Under the pieces are notes generated by a model. That model was not told the origin of the DNA. It saw only the letters and a program-made list of their open reading frames with translations, and made no database searches. Shown one piece after another: positions 12,703 to 26,704 of a stretch of 64,000 nucleotides of DNA (position 1 is its first letter; each line of letters starts with the position of its first letter). This DNA is from Prinia subflava. Its lineage: Eukaryota; Chordata; Aves; Passeriformes; Cisticolidae. The position numbers were made by a program, and so were the translations under genes. The DNA lies in assembly GCF_021018805.1 (NCBI RefSeq), contig NC_086249.1, positions 80,068,472-80,132,471 of the forward strand, written 5' to 3'.

Positions 12703-15247
12703 AGGTGTCTCTTCTACCTGCTTGTTCTATGCCTGAGAACAGGTTACTTTCATTGGCAACCATATACTCATTGCTCTTGGGGTGAAATTATCACTCAGAA
12801 AGAACTGAGTAATAGGACAGAAATCTGCTTCAAGAGAAATGTGGATCTTTCTTATGTGTCTGTTGGGGCAAAGAAAAATCATTCAGGATAATGCAGATTG
12901 CTTCTCCTTGAAGTTGGATCACTTTTTTGGAGATGGCTTTTGATGCATTCCTGTGTTTTAATGTATCCAACAAATTCCCATGGAAATGTCTGCAAAGAAA
13001 TCCTTCTCTGTGTGAATATAAAAGTAAGTGTCAGCCTCCAAGGGAGCAACCAGCAAGAAGCTGACTGACATCAATGGCAGGATAGTATGGAAGTGATAAA
13101 AATGAGAAAAACCAAATTAGTTTTTAAGACCCCCTCTATATGAAATCACCTAACTTTCTATGAGTGGGAAGTATTAATGTGCCCTGAGCTTCCAGGGGAC
13201 AGGTGGTACTTTCAGCATTTTGCCCAAAGGTTCAGTAAATCCATGTGAATTGCCTTAGTCTTACCACAAAGATTAAGTTAGCCAACTGTTATCAAAGGCT
13301 GGACACTGACAAAGTTAAGTGCACGTGGGTTTTGGGCACAGGAAACAGCCAGGTTATTTTATGCACTTCCATAAAGTGTGAAATTTGCACAGGTCCAATG
13401 CTCTGAAGTTTATTTGATGGCAGTTTGGATGCCAAAACAAATCTGCATTCCTGAGTACCCTGGACCTTGGATGTTTTTCAAGGCACTTTTTCCCTGCAAG
13501 CCCTATTCTCACTGCTCTATTCCTACTGACAGATTCTAGGCTTAATATCTGAGTGGAAAACAGGGACAGTGGTACCAGAAAGAGCTGAAACTGCTTTCGT
13601 AATATTGTGAAGGTCCAGACTACTGACTTCTATCAACTTCTCTGCATATCTGCCTGATAATTATGTCTCACTCTTTCTCTCTCATAGTATTCTCTCACCA
13701 GCCTGCCTAATTGATAAATTTCTTATTGGCTTCTCATTGTACCAGTATATCTGAATTATCACCCTCTATTTCTGAACTGCCTGGAAGTAAAGTATGGAAG
13801 TAAAACCTAAAAGACTGGCTACGCACATGAAAACATGAAGCACATTATTCCTTATAAGAAGTAAATAATGGATTTTTAGGTTTTAGTCTTGGATACAAGG
13901 AGATATTGATGTGATCTATTATGACAGAGATTTCATTTTCACTACTATCAATTAAAAGCACCACTTGTAATAAGTCAGGGATGAAGAGCCTTAATAAACA
14001 CTAAGATAAAAAACTACTTACTATGTCTTTCATTTTGATATATGTACTTAATATTGTCTTTCGTCACCTCAAGAAGATAGTGATCTTGCCAAAAGCTAGA
14101 GCAGGAAGAGGGCATGAGACTGATAGGGAGTCACTGCTCTGCAGCTCACTGAGGAGCTTCTTTAGCTGCAAGATGTTATTAAAACTGTACCTTGAGCTTC
14201 TAAAAGAATTTAATCTAGGTGCCTCTTGGGAAGAGGCAGCAAACAACAGCAATGGGCTGTTGTTCTTTTCCTGTAATTCTCACAGCATAAAATAAGCAAA
14301 ACCGATTAGATCTCTCACACAAAACATCAGACTGCTGTGTGGTGAGCTCAATGGCTGACTTAGCAATGTTCATAGCATGGTGAGAACCTGGCAGTGCAGA
14401 GATTCAGCTTTAGCCTGAAGCAAAAAAAAAGGTAAAATGCATCAAAAAATATATTTTTGGGTAATGGATGGCTGGAGAGAATGGATGAGGTTGCTGGCTG
14501 AAGCCTGACCTGCTTTGGTAATGACCAAGTAGCTTTATTATCTGGCTGTTTCACATCACCTATTTGGTTCATATTGTGTTCAAACTTCCATGCAAGCTGT
14601 AAGTACACAGAGGAACTCAGAACATTTTATTGGTTTGATCTTCACAGCAGAAGCTCTAATCCTTCAACTTAACACTTTTCTTCTCTTAACTGGTTCAGGC
14701 GTTCTCCTCTAAAATAAGATGTATGCAACAATTGTTCTTATGGTGATTATAACTTCACAGTACTGAGAATGTTTTGTGATTGAAAATGTACTTTCCCTTC
14801 CCTAATTTCAAATACTTCTGTCATAAAGAAAAAGACATCCAGTCTTGTTAAATAAATTTTTATCTTTATCTACCACTTTTTAAATATCCCAGTTTGACCA
14901 GCTTGCTGTCAGGGAGCAGCAAGGGATCATTGCTCTGAAAGAACCAGGGAGCTGAGGGTGAAAATCCAGCTAGCATGGTAGGAGCCTTCTGCAGTATCCA
15001 AGAGAGGTGAGTATGGCTGAGAAAGCAGCCAGCTTGGACCAAGAGTTTGGATCATCAGAGGGGGTGTGGTTGTCTTGGTTTGCAAAGACAGGTATCTGTC
15101 AGGGAAAACTGGAGTTTCCCTTGGAACGGAGAATGTAAAAACCTTTCTTTCCAAATTATTATAATTTTGCAATTAGGAGCTATCAGGCAAAAATATGGGA
15201 ATAGGAATAACAGTTGTTTACTAGGAATATTAGAAATGCAAATGCTG
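12703..15247. other. Gene-free background
   Basis: Nothing recognisable. Reading frames of 62-90 codons occur on both strands over the same bases (about 14.0-14.3 kb), as expected of chance. Confidence 0.65.
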
Positions 15248-15248
15248 T

Positions 15249-15304
15249 AATAAAAAAAAAATAAATAAAAAAAAAAAAAACCCACAAGCAAGCAAACAAA
15301 CAAA
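15249..15304. repeat. A-rich tract with (AAAC)n tail
   Basis: Runs of A with interspersed T give way to CAAAC repeats. It borders the dispersed-repeat-like segment that follows and could be the junction of an old insertion. Confidence 0.75.
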
Positions 15305-15835
15305 AGTCCTAGAAAACCCTGACAGAGTCAGGAATGTAACCTGACACCCTGTCAGCCAGGGTGTTGGAAGCAGGCCAAATAAGTCCTGGAGTGACAGATG
15401 TGGTTCTGTTGGAGTAGAGATCCTGTAAACAGGTTCAGTGGTGGTGATAGGAGTCCGGTCTTCCTCTGAGAATCCAGTGGAAAAGAGGATGTCTGGAGTC
15501 CCTGTGTCCCCATTTTATCTGGGTAGGGAATGGTTGGCTCCTCCCCACTGGGTGAAGCATCTCACCATGGGATGATGAAATGTGTCCTGTCACTGGTGAG
15601 CCTTAATGGCCCTTTAACAGAAGATATCCCCAAAGGGGGAGACAAAGTCGATGAAAGAGATAAGAAACACTGCCCCACCTGGTTTGAACAGATGGGCTGT
15701 TATCAGAAGGCATCCACCCTCCTCCCCCCTGGAGTTACACGAGATAAAGAAAAAAAGAAGCCATCCTCCAACCTGCTCTCTACAGATGAAACAGAATACA
15801 CTTTTTTTTTCTTTTTTTTTGCTTACATAACCCAA
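15305..15835 (-). mobile_element. Dispersed-repeat-like segment, possibly LTR-derived
   Basis: This stretch is higher in GC than its surroundings. It has an inverted 'ccctgacagagtcagg' / 'cctgacaccctgtcagccagggtg' pattern that I associate with avian LTR retrotransposon sequence in the reverse orientation. No LTR termini or target duplication could be fixed, and class assignment (ERVK or ERVL) is not possible by eye. The 113-codon frame across it is not coding-like. Confidence 0.3.
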
Positions 15836-18800
15836 GACAGTGGTGATGAGGCAGGCACTGGGACAAGCTAAAAGTCAGTCAAAAGATGTCTAATGAAAAA
15901 ATGGAGTAAGACAGACAGTCTTCTCCCAGGCAAGTCCACAGGGACAAGAAATGTCCTAGGTTGAGCTAGGAGAGCAGCCCATGGGTCAGAGTTCAGATCA
16001 GCAGGTCCCATGGCCAGGCAGAGGAATGGCTATGGCTGAACTGGACACCAGTGTTCCCTTGACACAGTGGGTAGAGAGTGGATGCTGAGATCTAAACAAA
16101 ACCAGCTCCTGGGCCTAGGAGAAAAGGTGGGGATAGAAGCCCAAGGTGAGTTTGGTTGGGATCCAGTAAGGCTTCTGTGCTGGTTTAGCATGGAAGTGCT
16201 AAATTAATGCCCTCAAGGCCAGACTATCATCCTGCCCTCAAATAAATACCAAAATCAATACTACAAGCATTGTCTTTCACATTTGTAGCTTTGCAACACA
16301 CATCAAAATATACAAAAATGATCTCTTTAAAAACCCTCTCCCTCTGCAAAGAATTTTTCAGTCTGACACACATGTATTTAGCTTAATGTGTTTTATTTGT
16401 ATTTATTATTTTATTCATTCTGCAATGTTATTCATCTATTAAATAATAATAGATCGACACATTATTCTAATGCAATAGAGCAGGAATCATCTTCAATTAT
16501 GATGCTTTGACTCCCATGAGTAACTATCTGAAACCATAGGAACTAATAAAGATATTGACACCCAGCAATTCAGATACTGCACATCAGTGCACATCTGCAC
16601 CAATCCAAATGGGAAACTTCAAATCAGGCATCACAGCAGTTGTAGAGATGCTGGATCAGTTCTGAAAGCAAACTGGCTCCTTTGGTGTGTTATAACTCTG
16701 CTGCTTCCAGCTGTAGTTTGGCAATCCCTGCATCATAATAGGGACATATTCCACTGAGTCTTGCTTAGACTAAAAAATACCAGCAGGGGTTTTTGCCCTC
16801 TCTGGTTTTGTTTTGAATACTGAGTTTGTTTATATACTATGAACACTATCTAAAATTCAGCACTTGTCCAACCAATGTCTGGTTACAATGAATTTAAAAT
16901 TAAGCTGTTTTTTGTAAGACGATGTAGATATCTATGCTATACTTTCTGTAAAAAGACTGTTATCCACAGTCTGTAGAGGCTTGTATTTTATATATATGAT
17001 TACAAGTACAGAAATCCAAATATTTTAATGTATTGGTCTTTAATGACTTGGAGGTAGGACATTGTATCCAATACCATCTCCACAGTTAAAAGATATCACC
17101 TCATTTTTGTGTAACAGGAAGAAAAGAGATGGAAAATCTGTTTTAACTTGATGTTAGCAATGATAAGTGCTGTCCTTCAGGATGCAACTGAATGTTTATC
17201 TTTCTTCCTTTGCTTGAGGCAAGATGACTGGATGAGTCACAGCACTAGAAGGATGAGTTTGGCATTTGTGGAAATGTTTGATGGGAACCTTTGTCAGTCC
17301 AGTGCTACAGTCTTCATCTTTTAAACTGCATCATGTGTATCCTGGGGAACTAATTCAGATAAGCCTGTTATCACAACTTTGGGTGTAAATATCTTAAATA
17401 TTGAATAGCTGAAAAGTAAAAATTAAAGGTATAAAAGTTAATCTTCATATGTACAAGAGGGTTCGAGTTACAGCTCCTGGAGGAAAAATAGCTCTAAGTT
17501 TCAAACTTAGACAAGAAAATTTACTGGTTTGCTTTAGTTTCAATTGCAAGTATATTTCTTATGAAAAAGAAAAGCCTAATACATCAGTTAGGAACCGCTG
17601 CACAGATGCATCTGCACAGATGCTCAGTTTTACACCACAATAACTCCATTTATTTATAGTAAGTTTCTTACTGAAAACAATGGTTAAAGCTCATAAAAAT
17701 AAATTGATTTAACATTTTTTGTTGAAAAATATTTTGGGGGCATTTTCTGGAAAAATTCCTGCTGTTGACATTAGTCAGATTTTTCCAAACCATCTGGGCT
17801 CGGGGAACACCCTGTAAAATTATATTCAGGTTTAGCTGGTACATAATATTAAAAAAAAAATTCCAGTTCTCATTTTTGCCTTGTGAATCCAGCTCATGCA
17901 GAAGAGTAGATGGACATAAAAGTTCCAGTCTCATTGAGGGTCCACAGAGCCACCACATAAAGCTCAGCTCAGGTGAGGCAGCAGAGCACCAGGCACCTTC
18001 TCAGGGAGCAGGTGGCTCAGCAGCCCAGAGCTGTGCAGGGTGACAGCCCCTCCTTGGGTTAGTTCTTTGCATCAGGGGGCGGCAGTTTGTTTGGAAAGTT
18101 CAAGTTCAGATGCTGATATGCCCTGATGTGTTACTACATTTCCTATTGCCTCCTACTAATACAGTGGAGGAAATTATGCTCTACTCAAACCCTCACAGTG
18201 AAAGAACTCCTCAGCATAAATTGCCAAATCAAAAATTTGGAGATCAGAAAATGTCACACATAGTTTTCTTGCAACTTTTACACTTTCTGTATCTATGCTA
18301 CCATCTTAATTGTTTTGTAACATCCCATGTTTTCAAGACATCTACTTTGTTCAACACACATATGAAGGAATTCATTTGTAATTGGGCATTGTGTTAGGAA
18401 GAGTGCTGAAAGCAAAGACTTGGGAAAGCAAAGAAAGGCTCTGGTGTTAGAACAGATGTTCTGATATTAAAATGAACAGTATTTTCTCCATGTCTTTGCC
18501 ATTTGAAGACTTCTGAAAAAACTAAAATAAATTACATCAAAATACAAAGAGACAGAAAAAGCTCTGGGTTTCTCTGTGGGCATACTCAGCTCAGGATCAT
18601 GAGGAGTGACTGGGAACAGAGCTGACCACTGCCCATTGCAGCACACACCTACACTATGGCTGTTCCGAGTCCCTGACAGTAGATAGGAGCAGACAAGATG
18701 AGGCAGCAAAGAAGTGTCAGAGGGAAGGCTCTGTCATTATTCCACAGGGGCAATGACAGCTCTGAGGGATGAGAGCACACTGTGGAGCATCTCACAAACT

Positions 18801-20330
18801 GGTTCTTTTACTCCATTTGAATACACTGAGAGGTGTTAGAGAACATCATAGTTCATTTCTAACCTGCACAACTGTTTACCACTGTGTGCTGAGTAGTACT
18901 AAGTGGAAAAGTTCCTATGTCCCTGGAGCTCATCCCAATGTGAAGCTAAGCCTTGGCTAGGGCAAACACCAAAACCCATGAGATGGGATCATTCCAAAGC
19001 TCAAAGGAGGTCATCATCATCTGAATTAGTGAAGATAAGATCCTTTCATCTTTGTTTACTCATTTATAAATGTAGTTAATGGTCATGAAACTGGGACATT
19101 CGTGAGTGGACCCTCAAAGGACATGTGGAACAGACAGGATTTGAAACAGACAAATCATCCCAGTGTGGGACAAGGGCAGGGCAGAGCACAGCAGAACAAT
19201 GGACCATGGTTGCAGGTAGTACATCAGTCTGCATTACATTTCCATATTTGAAGTCACAGAGGAGGAGAGAACACAAGTGAAAAGCATTGGGAGACAAAAG
19301 AGAAGAAGCACATGAAGGAAATGGAACACTGATGAAAAACAGAATAAGGAGAAGATGTTAAAGTGACAGAAAATCCACCTGATTTCCCCTCTTTTTCATC
19401 AATCAGAAAAATTCCTGTGTCATTTTCATGTGTAGGTTCTGGTTAACTTCCTGTTCCTAATGTTGACTTTGTTCCTGCTTTCCGCACCAGGAAATAGCAA
19501 AAGCCACAGCACTGCTAGAATACACCATCAAACTGGGCCCAAAATAACTTCAAAGACCCACTTAATGGATTCTTGTTGTATCAGAATAAAACCATGTCCT
19601 TAGCTGGCAAATACTTAGCCTGAGTGATCCCACTGGATCATTTGTATAAATGAGTGTTTGTCATTGCCTACAAAATTTCAGCTAAGGCCCTGTTGAAACC
19701 AGTAGGATATACAGATTACACTACAAATAGGAAAGCAGGCAAAAAAAAAAATCAACAAAAGAAAACAAAAAACCCAAACCCAAACAAAACAACATAGCAA
19801 ACAAACCTGTGTATCTTGTGTAAATTTACATAACTCTACTCAGACTTCACTTTGAACTGCATTAATTTGCACTATTTGCAGATCAGCCTGAGAACTTTCT
19901 ACCTGAAGCATACCAATGAAAATCCTCATTCTGCATTTCTTGCATTCTTGAAATTCACATCCAGTTAAGAATTTGTGAAAGGAAGGCTTAAAGCTTAAAT
20001 TACACCATTAATTCTTTTTTTTGTGCTAATAGATCATAGCAGATTAGAGAGAAAGGAAACAAGACAAGGAACAAAAGGAGATTTTTTTCTCTGAAACATA
20101 AATTATCTTTGACTATATATTCCTCGGGAGATGGGAAAGGCCATCAATGATTGTTTGTTAAAGTATGGGTGTGGAACAAAGACTGTAAAACCCTGTAGTT
20201 TTTCCTAATATTAAATCATCAATACTATGTAACCTGAAGAGCAGCTCAAAGATAGAACTAGATGCCCAAAATCTACTGTAATTTTTGTAACTGTGTTAAT
20301 TTGCCTAATAAGGCACATTATTATCTCCCC
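15836..20330. other. Gene-free background
   Basis: No gene, RNA gene or clear mobile element recognised. A 'tgtgctggtttagcatgg' string near 16183 resembles an avian LTR start but has no matching end. A-rich simple sequence lies at 19739-19805. Confidence 0.65.
19739..19805. repeat. A-rich low-complexity tract
   Basis: Runs of A broken by C and CAA/CAAA units. It is simple sequence. Confidence 0.75.
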
Positions 20331-20917
20331 TGTTCTGGTTTTCAGCTAGGGTAGAGTTAATTTCTTCCCAGCAGCTGTCACAGTGCTGTGGTTTGGCTTT
20401 GGAAGGAGAATGGTGCTGATAACACACTGATGTTTTGGGGGTTTTGCTAAGTCTTTTTTATCCTAAGCCAAAGACTTTTTTTTTCCCTTGTCTCATGTTC
20501 TGCCAGTGAGGATGGATGCAAAACAAACTGGGAGGGATCATAGCTGGGACAGGTAACCCTGACCAAAGGGATATTTCACTCCATAGAGCATCATGCCTAA
20601 TATATGAACTAGGGGGAATTACCTGGAAAGGGCTAATCTGTGTTCAGGAAGGGGGGACTGACATTTGTCAGTGGGTGGCATGCAGTTGTATTGTGCAGCA
20701 CTCAATTCCTTCCTTTTACTATCATCATTATAATTATTTACCATTATTATTATATTTTCCTTTATTTTAAGTTATTAAACTGTCCTTATCTCAACATACA
20801 GGTTGACCTTTGATTCTCCTCCCAGTTCCACAGGGGAGAGGAAGGGAGGGAAGAAAGGGAATATTGGATGAGCAGCTGTGTGATGTTTGATCTCCAGCTG
20901 GGCTTAAAAGCACAGCA
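20331..20917 (+). mobile_element. Solo LTR of an avian ERVL-type retrovirus
   Basis: The element opens with TGTTCTGGTTTTCAG, a start typical of the common avian ERVL solo LTR. It continues with the 'agagttaattt-cttcccag-agctg' block, a (TTA)n-rich segment and an ATTAAA polyadenylation signal at 20774-20779, and ends in ...CAGCA. A perfect 5-bp direct repeat, TCCCC, flanks it at 20326-20330 and 20918-20922, the duplication size of ERVL-type integrase. It is 587 bp long with no internal coding region, so it is a recombination product that left one LTR. The 84-codon frame inside it is not a gene. Confidence 0.85.
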
Positions 20918-22929
20918 TCCCCACAAACCTTCCTCAGTGAAGCAGCAAACTGAATGTGTATGTCTATGTTCTTGTTATCTTAGTCATCTTGCTGGAGCTG
21001 TATGATTGCCTTACAAGAAAACTTTGAAAAGCAGATCAGCCACAGCTAGGAGGAGAAGGTGGAGAAAGGAGATTGAAAAGGAGAGATGGAGACTTGTGAA
21101 TGCATTTGGGTTCTGTTAGTGAAAATGCAACTGAAAGTCTACAAAAGATTGCTGAAGAACAAGTAGGGATGATCATACTTGGGATAAGGAGGAGCTGCTG
21201 CTCTTGGTCTGAACTTTTTGCTGTGGAAACTGTATTTGCTGACCAGTAGGAGAAAGGGGACAACTCCCTCTCACGTCTTCCTGACCAAGGCTTTCAGCCT
21301 GGCATTTTCAGAAGAAAGAGCCTTGGTGAAAGAAGGGGACAGAGGCAGATGCCACTTTCTGAAGCAAACTGCCCCACAAGCTGCAGAGCAATGTCAGGAG
21401 AAGAGAACAGGTGTCAGGGGAAATGCTAAAAAGGGGAGTTTGTCTGCCTGCAAGATGAAACAAGTGTTGTGACCAAGGCAAGAGCTTGTAGAGCCATGGA
21501 GCCCAGCCATCTCAATGCCAGTGTGGAAGGAAAGGCCACATGCCACATATATCTATAGTCAGTGCAGGTGTGACACTGCAGTTGTGACACTGTCCAGATG
21601 CCCAAGATGGACACTAGTAACAAACCCACTACTTCTCCAACACCATCCTTCAGGCAATGCATGTACTCATCATTCATTTTAAACAATTACAGCAGGTGTT
21701 TACACCTAAGCTAGTCAGATGACATTCTTGTAGTCAAAAAAACAAAAACAGTACTAATTGCACACAACTTATGTGAGCTATTCTAGGCACCTGTAGTATG
21801 GTGAATCATACTTTAAAAGTGCCTATTCTTCCTGTTGCTTCTAAAGGAAACCCAGTTTAGTGAAATGGTTCTATGTTTGGCGAGGTGAACCTACAGTTTT
21901 CAGCCCATCTCCTTAGTCATTCAGTGTAAAATATGTCAGAGCTGTGTGTAAAGGAGTAGTTCTGTAGTTATCCATTTCAGTCACACATTGTATCTCCTCA
22001 GCTTAATGACATGAGACAGCCCAGTCATTTTGATTATGCTCTTTGCCTGACTGAAATGGCTAAGGCTTGTTTGCATGTAACTACAAGCTCTGCAGCTGGA
22101 GAAGCAGCTTCAGCACACATTATACAGGTGCCTGTACCCATTACAAAAGCAAATTTTTCAATAATTTAAGCTATGTGGTTAAAATCATATCTGAAAAGCT
22201 ATTAATTAATCACTGTGCACAGGCACGCCACTCATTTGCTCAGAGCCCAATTAAAGTACACAATGGAAGAGTATTAATGAACAATGCCTTAAATGCTAAG
22301 CAGAACACTTATGACTTGATAAATAGTCACATTTTATTGGCCACTCTTTTTAAATGCATCATTTGAATACAGATAAAAGCAGATCCAGTTGACTTGCAGA
22401 TGTTGCTTCATTAATGGATTAATGTGATGTGTAATAGATTATACTGATTGCCATTAAATCAAACTTCAACAGATTAGCTGGCATATTTAAGAAACTTAGT
22501 CATTTTCTATGTAATGATGACAAGATGACTCACAGTTATGACACTTTATAGACAGAAGGAGCACTTTTGTGCTCTGGCAAACAGTTGGCTCCTGTACCAC
22601 CTCTACAGCTTGATTGTACTTTGAGATTGGTTGGTTGATCTTATTTAGTCTTGTCCAGTGTAACAACAGTGAACAGAGGTGAGGGGAAGTTGGTCTTAGA
22701 AGCTTTCTCTTAGTGAGCTTTCCTCCACACTGCCCTCAGAGACAGTCACATCTGTCTGGCTGTGGGTATAACCACTTGTTCCTCCTTGGAGAAATGTAGC
22801 TTGAGGCCAAATTCAACACAAGACTGTTTAAATCCATATTACTGGCATCAGTGCAATATAGCAGGAAGCCAAAGAATTTTTTCTCTTAAGAAATTGGTGC
22901 TGACATACAAATATTAAAGACAACTTTAA

Positions 22930-22960
22930 CAAACAAACAAACAAACAAACAAACAAAAAC
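22930..22960. repeat. (AAAC)n microsatellite
   Basis: About seven perfect AAAC units, followed by A-rich and CCA sequence. Confidence 0.9.
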
Positions 22961-24140
22961 CACCACCATAACTAGAAGAGATAACCTGCTTTTAAAAAGT
23001 TGTTTGTACTATTTTTGTGCAGTTTATTTTCCTTTAACGGTCTGGTGCACTTTTTCACCTACTTGCCTTAAAATTTTGGTATGCAAGCCAAGAAATACTG
23101 TGTGATTTTTCAGTATAGTCTTGCACTGTGTAAGTGTACTGACTTCAAGGACAAAGCAGAAAAGCGCATGCCATAGGGTTGTTCAAACAATAGATGTCCT
23201 TGAAGAAAGTATTTCTCTCTTAAGGGAAATTCACTGATGAGATAAAGCCACATTATAAATAAATATTCATAGTTTCAGCATGTTCCTGGATACAGCCTTA
23301 TGTATTACTTTAAATGACAAAATCTCCCAAGGTTCATGGTAGGCATCCTCTGTTATCATCCTAAACATCCATCTCACCACTGCACCACTGCAAATATTCT
23401 TTCTTACTGCACAGCATTAAGAAGAGAAAACTGCCTGTACTTAAAAATATGAACTACCTTCATTTTTCACACTATAGGATCACCAGTGAGGTCCCTCTTA
23501 TAAGATCTTAGATACAGCCATTTAGACAAAATATACATTTTGAAGGGAGGAAAGAGCCTTTTAAACCTTTACATCTAACAGCTTATATCTTCAAAGGAGG
23601 AAATTATATCTTAAGGGAATCTTGATATTTCACATGTGAACTTGCAAAAGAAAGGAGACAATAAAGCCGTGACAATTTTGTACAGTCATACCTGTATGAA
23701 TTAGCTTCATTTTAATCTCAAACTATTTTATATGAGGTACCTGCACAAGTATTTATCAAGCTGTAGTATGACTGTACTAGGGGTTTTATGAATCTGTTCA
23801 TTATTGGGCCCACCTCAGCTTCCACAAGTATATGCAGAGATGCAGATCCAGTGGCTTTTTCCAGGTGACATAAAACACACCACCCAGTATTTGTATATTG
23901 TCATGGGGTTAAATCCCCACTTACTAACCATTTCCCATTTTCCTTCAAAGCAAATCTGCATCTCATGTTTGTCATCCACTTCACTAAGTGTTCCTTTACA
24001 AAACAAGGAGCACTTGTGAAAATCTTGCTGCAGAGGAAAAAGTTATATTGTGATATCTCAAAGTGAGGATCAGTGGGAACTGCAAATATATCAGGGTAGT
24101 TTTATAACTACTTTTTTTGGGTGTCCTTGCAGATTCATTA

Positions 24141-24166
24141 AAACAACAACAACAACAACAACAAAC
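24141..24166. repeat. (AAC)n microsatellite
   Basis: About eight AAC units in tandem. Confidence 0.9.
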
Positions 24167-26704
24167 TAGGATCTTCCAAGTTATTTCATTTGTTGAGAAA
24201 AATTCAAATGTGACAATGTCATCTCTGAGACTTCCTTTATTCTATGGAGACAGCGCTCTCCATCTCATGTGGTTAATACCACCATGAATATGCTTTATGT
24301 TCATCAAAGCATTCCAATGGGCTGGAAACATGTAGTGGATGGCTTAGTAAGCCTCATGTCCTTCACCCCATTCTTGTTGGGATGTTAAATCTTCTTCATA
24401 TCCCCAGTGCATCAACCATTAGTTTGGAGGTATATTGTAAAGCTTTTGTTCACAGAGGCTTAAATCCTGATCAAAAATTTTCTGAAATCATGAAGGTCTC
24501 TGCTGGTTCTTTAGGTAGTTCAGGAGATGCTTTTGTCAGCATGCTCTGACTCATCAGTCTGTTCTCACACTGATGGTTTAGTAGAACAAAATAAATGAAA
24601 GATCCTATGGATCTGGCAAGTGAAGATTTTATAGCCAGCATGTGTTCTGCATGTAGCACTCACTCACAGAAACTGGACAGAAAAAACCTCCTTTCTTTTT
24701 CCAGGCAAAATTAATTTCTCTATTATAATTCTGCTTCTTTTTTTCAGTCTCCAGGCTGGCATCTGGTGGCTTAGATTACCAGAAGGACCTTGAGGCAGAA
24801 GGTCAGCCAGGGGCACTGCTGGAGACTTCAGCAGCACAACACAGCTGCAAAATCCCCTTTGCTGGCAAACCATCAGCTGGCTAGACCTGCACAAAGAATG
24901 AGCCGTGTGCCAAGGGGTGAGGCAGTGAAAGGATGGACGTGAGAAGTGCTGATTATTCTCTCAGCAGCATCTACTTAGCACATCTTTTATGATGAGCTTG
25001 GAAGGGTCTTGTGCTTCACTAAGCCACCCTATCCTATACAGTCTAACAGAAGCTGCTAAGGGCTGAGTGAACCTTACCTACCCTTTCATCTCCACAAGCA
25101 GCCTCCAATAAGTAGCATTTGGAGCCATGCCCTGGATGAGGCCAGACTCATTTCACAAAATATTGTGTTTATCTTACAGTTTGGTCAGTTTTCCAGCTGG
25201 GTGAAAATCCACCCAATATAGAGTGTTATAACATTAAAACAGAAGTAAAATCACCTTATAAAATTATTATTTTATTGGATTGAGCACATTAATAACTAAT
25301 ACATTGGCAGGCAGCATTTCCCTGTACCAGACCTTTGTTGTCAGAGGGGGTTAGCACACTCAGCTTTAACAGAAGGACCTGCAGTGCAGAGGTGAAATTA
25401 GAATCTGATTGCTGAGAAAGGGATCCAAGAACAGGAGGGGCAAAGCAGGACAAGATCCTGCAGTCCGGACTTGGGATAACTACAGCTGCAACATGTAGGA
25501 AAAGATGGTAAGATCTGCCTGAAGAACTTTGCTATTGTCTAGTTTCTAACATATGTCAATTTCTTTCCCTAAAACAGAAAAATATTCACCAATAGTGATG
25601 AATAGAGGTTTCTGAAAGAGAAATAGAAAACAAGTAGATTTATTACAGACACGATTTTTTTCCCTCAAATTTCTTGTACAGGGTTTTGTGGATTACAAAC
25701 AATAAACAAGGCCCTATACCTTCATACCACTCAAGCCCTGGGAAGAAAAAGGTAAGCCATCACAGAACGATCCATCATAAATGAAAGCACATAGTAAAGA
25801 TGTGTTTTCCTGAGAAAAGTGTGTACTTTTAAATGAAAATGTGTTTTTGAAAGGGCAATTTATCCATCATAAACCACTCTAAACTACCTTTGTGTTTTTA
25901 TGCAGAAGAAAGACCATAAATACTTTATAAAGCCTGGATTAGGTACTTGTGGATACAATGAAGTATACAGAGGAGATGCTGTTGTTTTCTTGCTAATTTT
26001 CTGATTCTTAGGCAATGTTCTCTGCTTCTGACAGGATATTTTTTGTATTTTTCATTCATTATATTTCCCAGAGAAGATGCACCACTTCGTATGAGATTCT
26101 CTGTACCATTCTGCTGTTGACAAAAAAAAATTGGTATGACTTATGCTTGAAGAGTGAGGTTTAACAGTACATACTGTAGCACATATGATCCAAATTAGAT
26201 TGTAAAGGAATTCTTTTGTTTTCAGATACCTGCTGCCAAACCTTACACATTTCTGCATGCACTTTTCCACTGTTAGCAACCATTACAACAAAGGAGTGAC
26301 ACAAAATATCAGACATTGTCACACCATATGTGAGGACACGGCATATCAGTGCATATTCTGAGAACAGTTATGGGTTAGAAATATATTGTAGGAAAACATT
26401 AAACTGCCCTATTACTCTGTGTCTCTTGGCTGATGTGGAATCAGACATGGGCCATGGATCTTTCTATTACACCAGCTGTTTGTGTCAAGCTTGGGGCGGT
26501 CACAGCAATTAGCGTGAGTAATATGCAGCATCTTTCCAACTCACTCACCATCCACTCTGGCAACCTCTCGCACAAACGACATGAAAGACACAGCCTGCCT
26601 CAGATGGCTTATAAAAGCCTGGTGCTCCAGTTTAACCCAAATGAATCATAAGTTCACAAGAAATCCCTTCAGTTCTGTTCTAGGGAAAGCAGTTTTGCTT
26701 TGTC

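Larger units (their letters stand above)
20923..26704. other. Gene-free background
   Basis: No gene supported. Opposite-strand reading frames overlap heavily at 21.0-21.7 kb and 23.8-24.0 kb and have no domain signature. (AAAC)n and (AAC)n microsatellites are listed separately. Confidence 0.65.

Noticed and set aside
16183..16260. Possible LTR start 'tgtgctggtttagcatgg'
   Set aside because: No LTR end, polyadenylation signal or target duplication could be paired with it.
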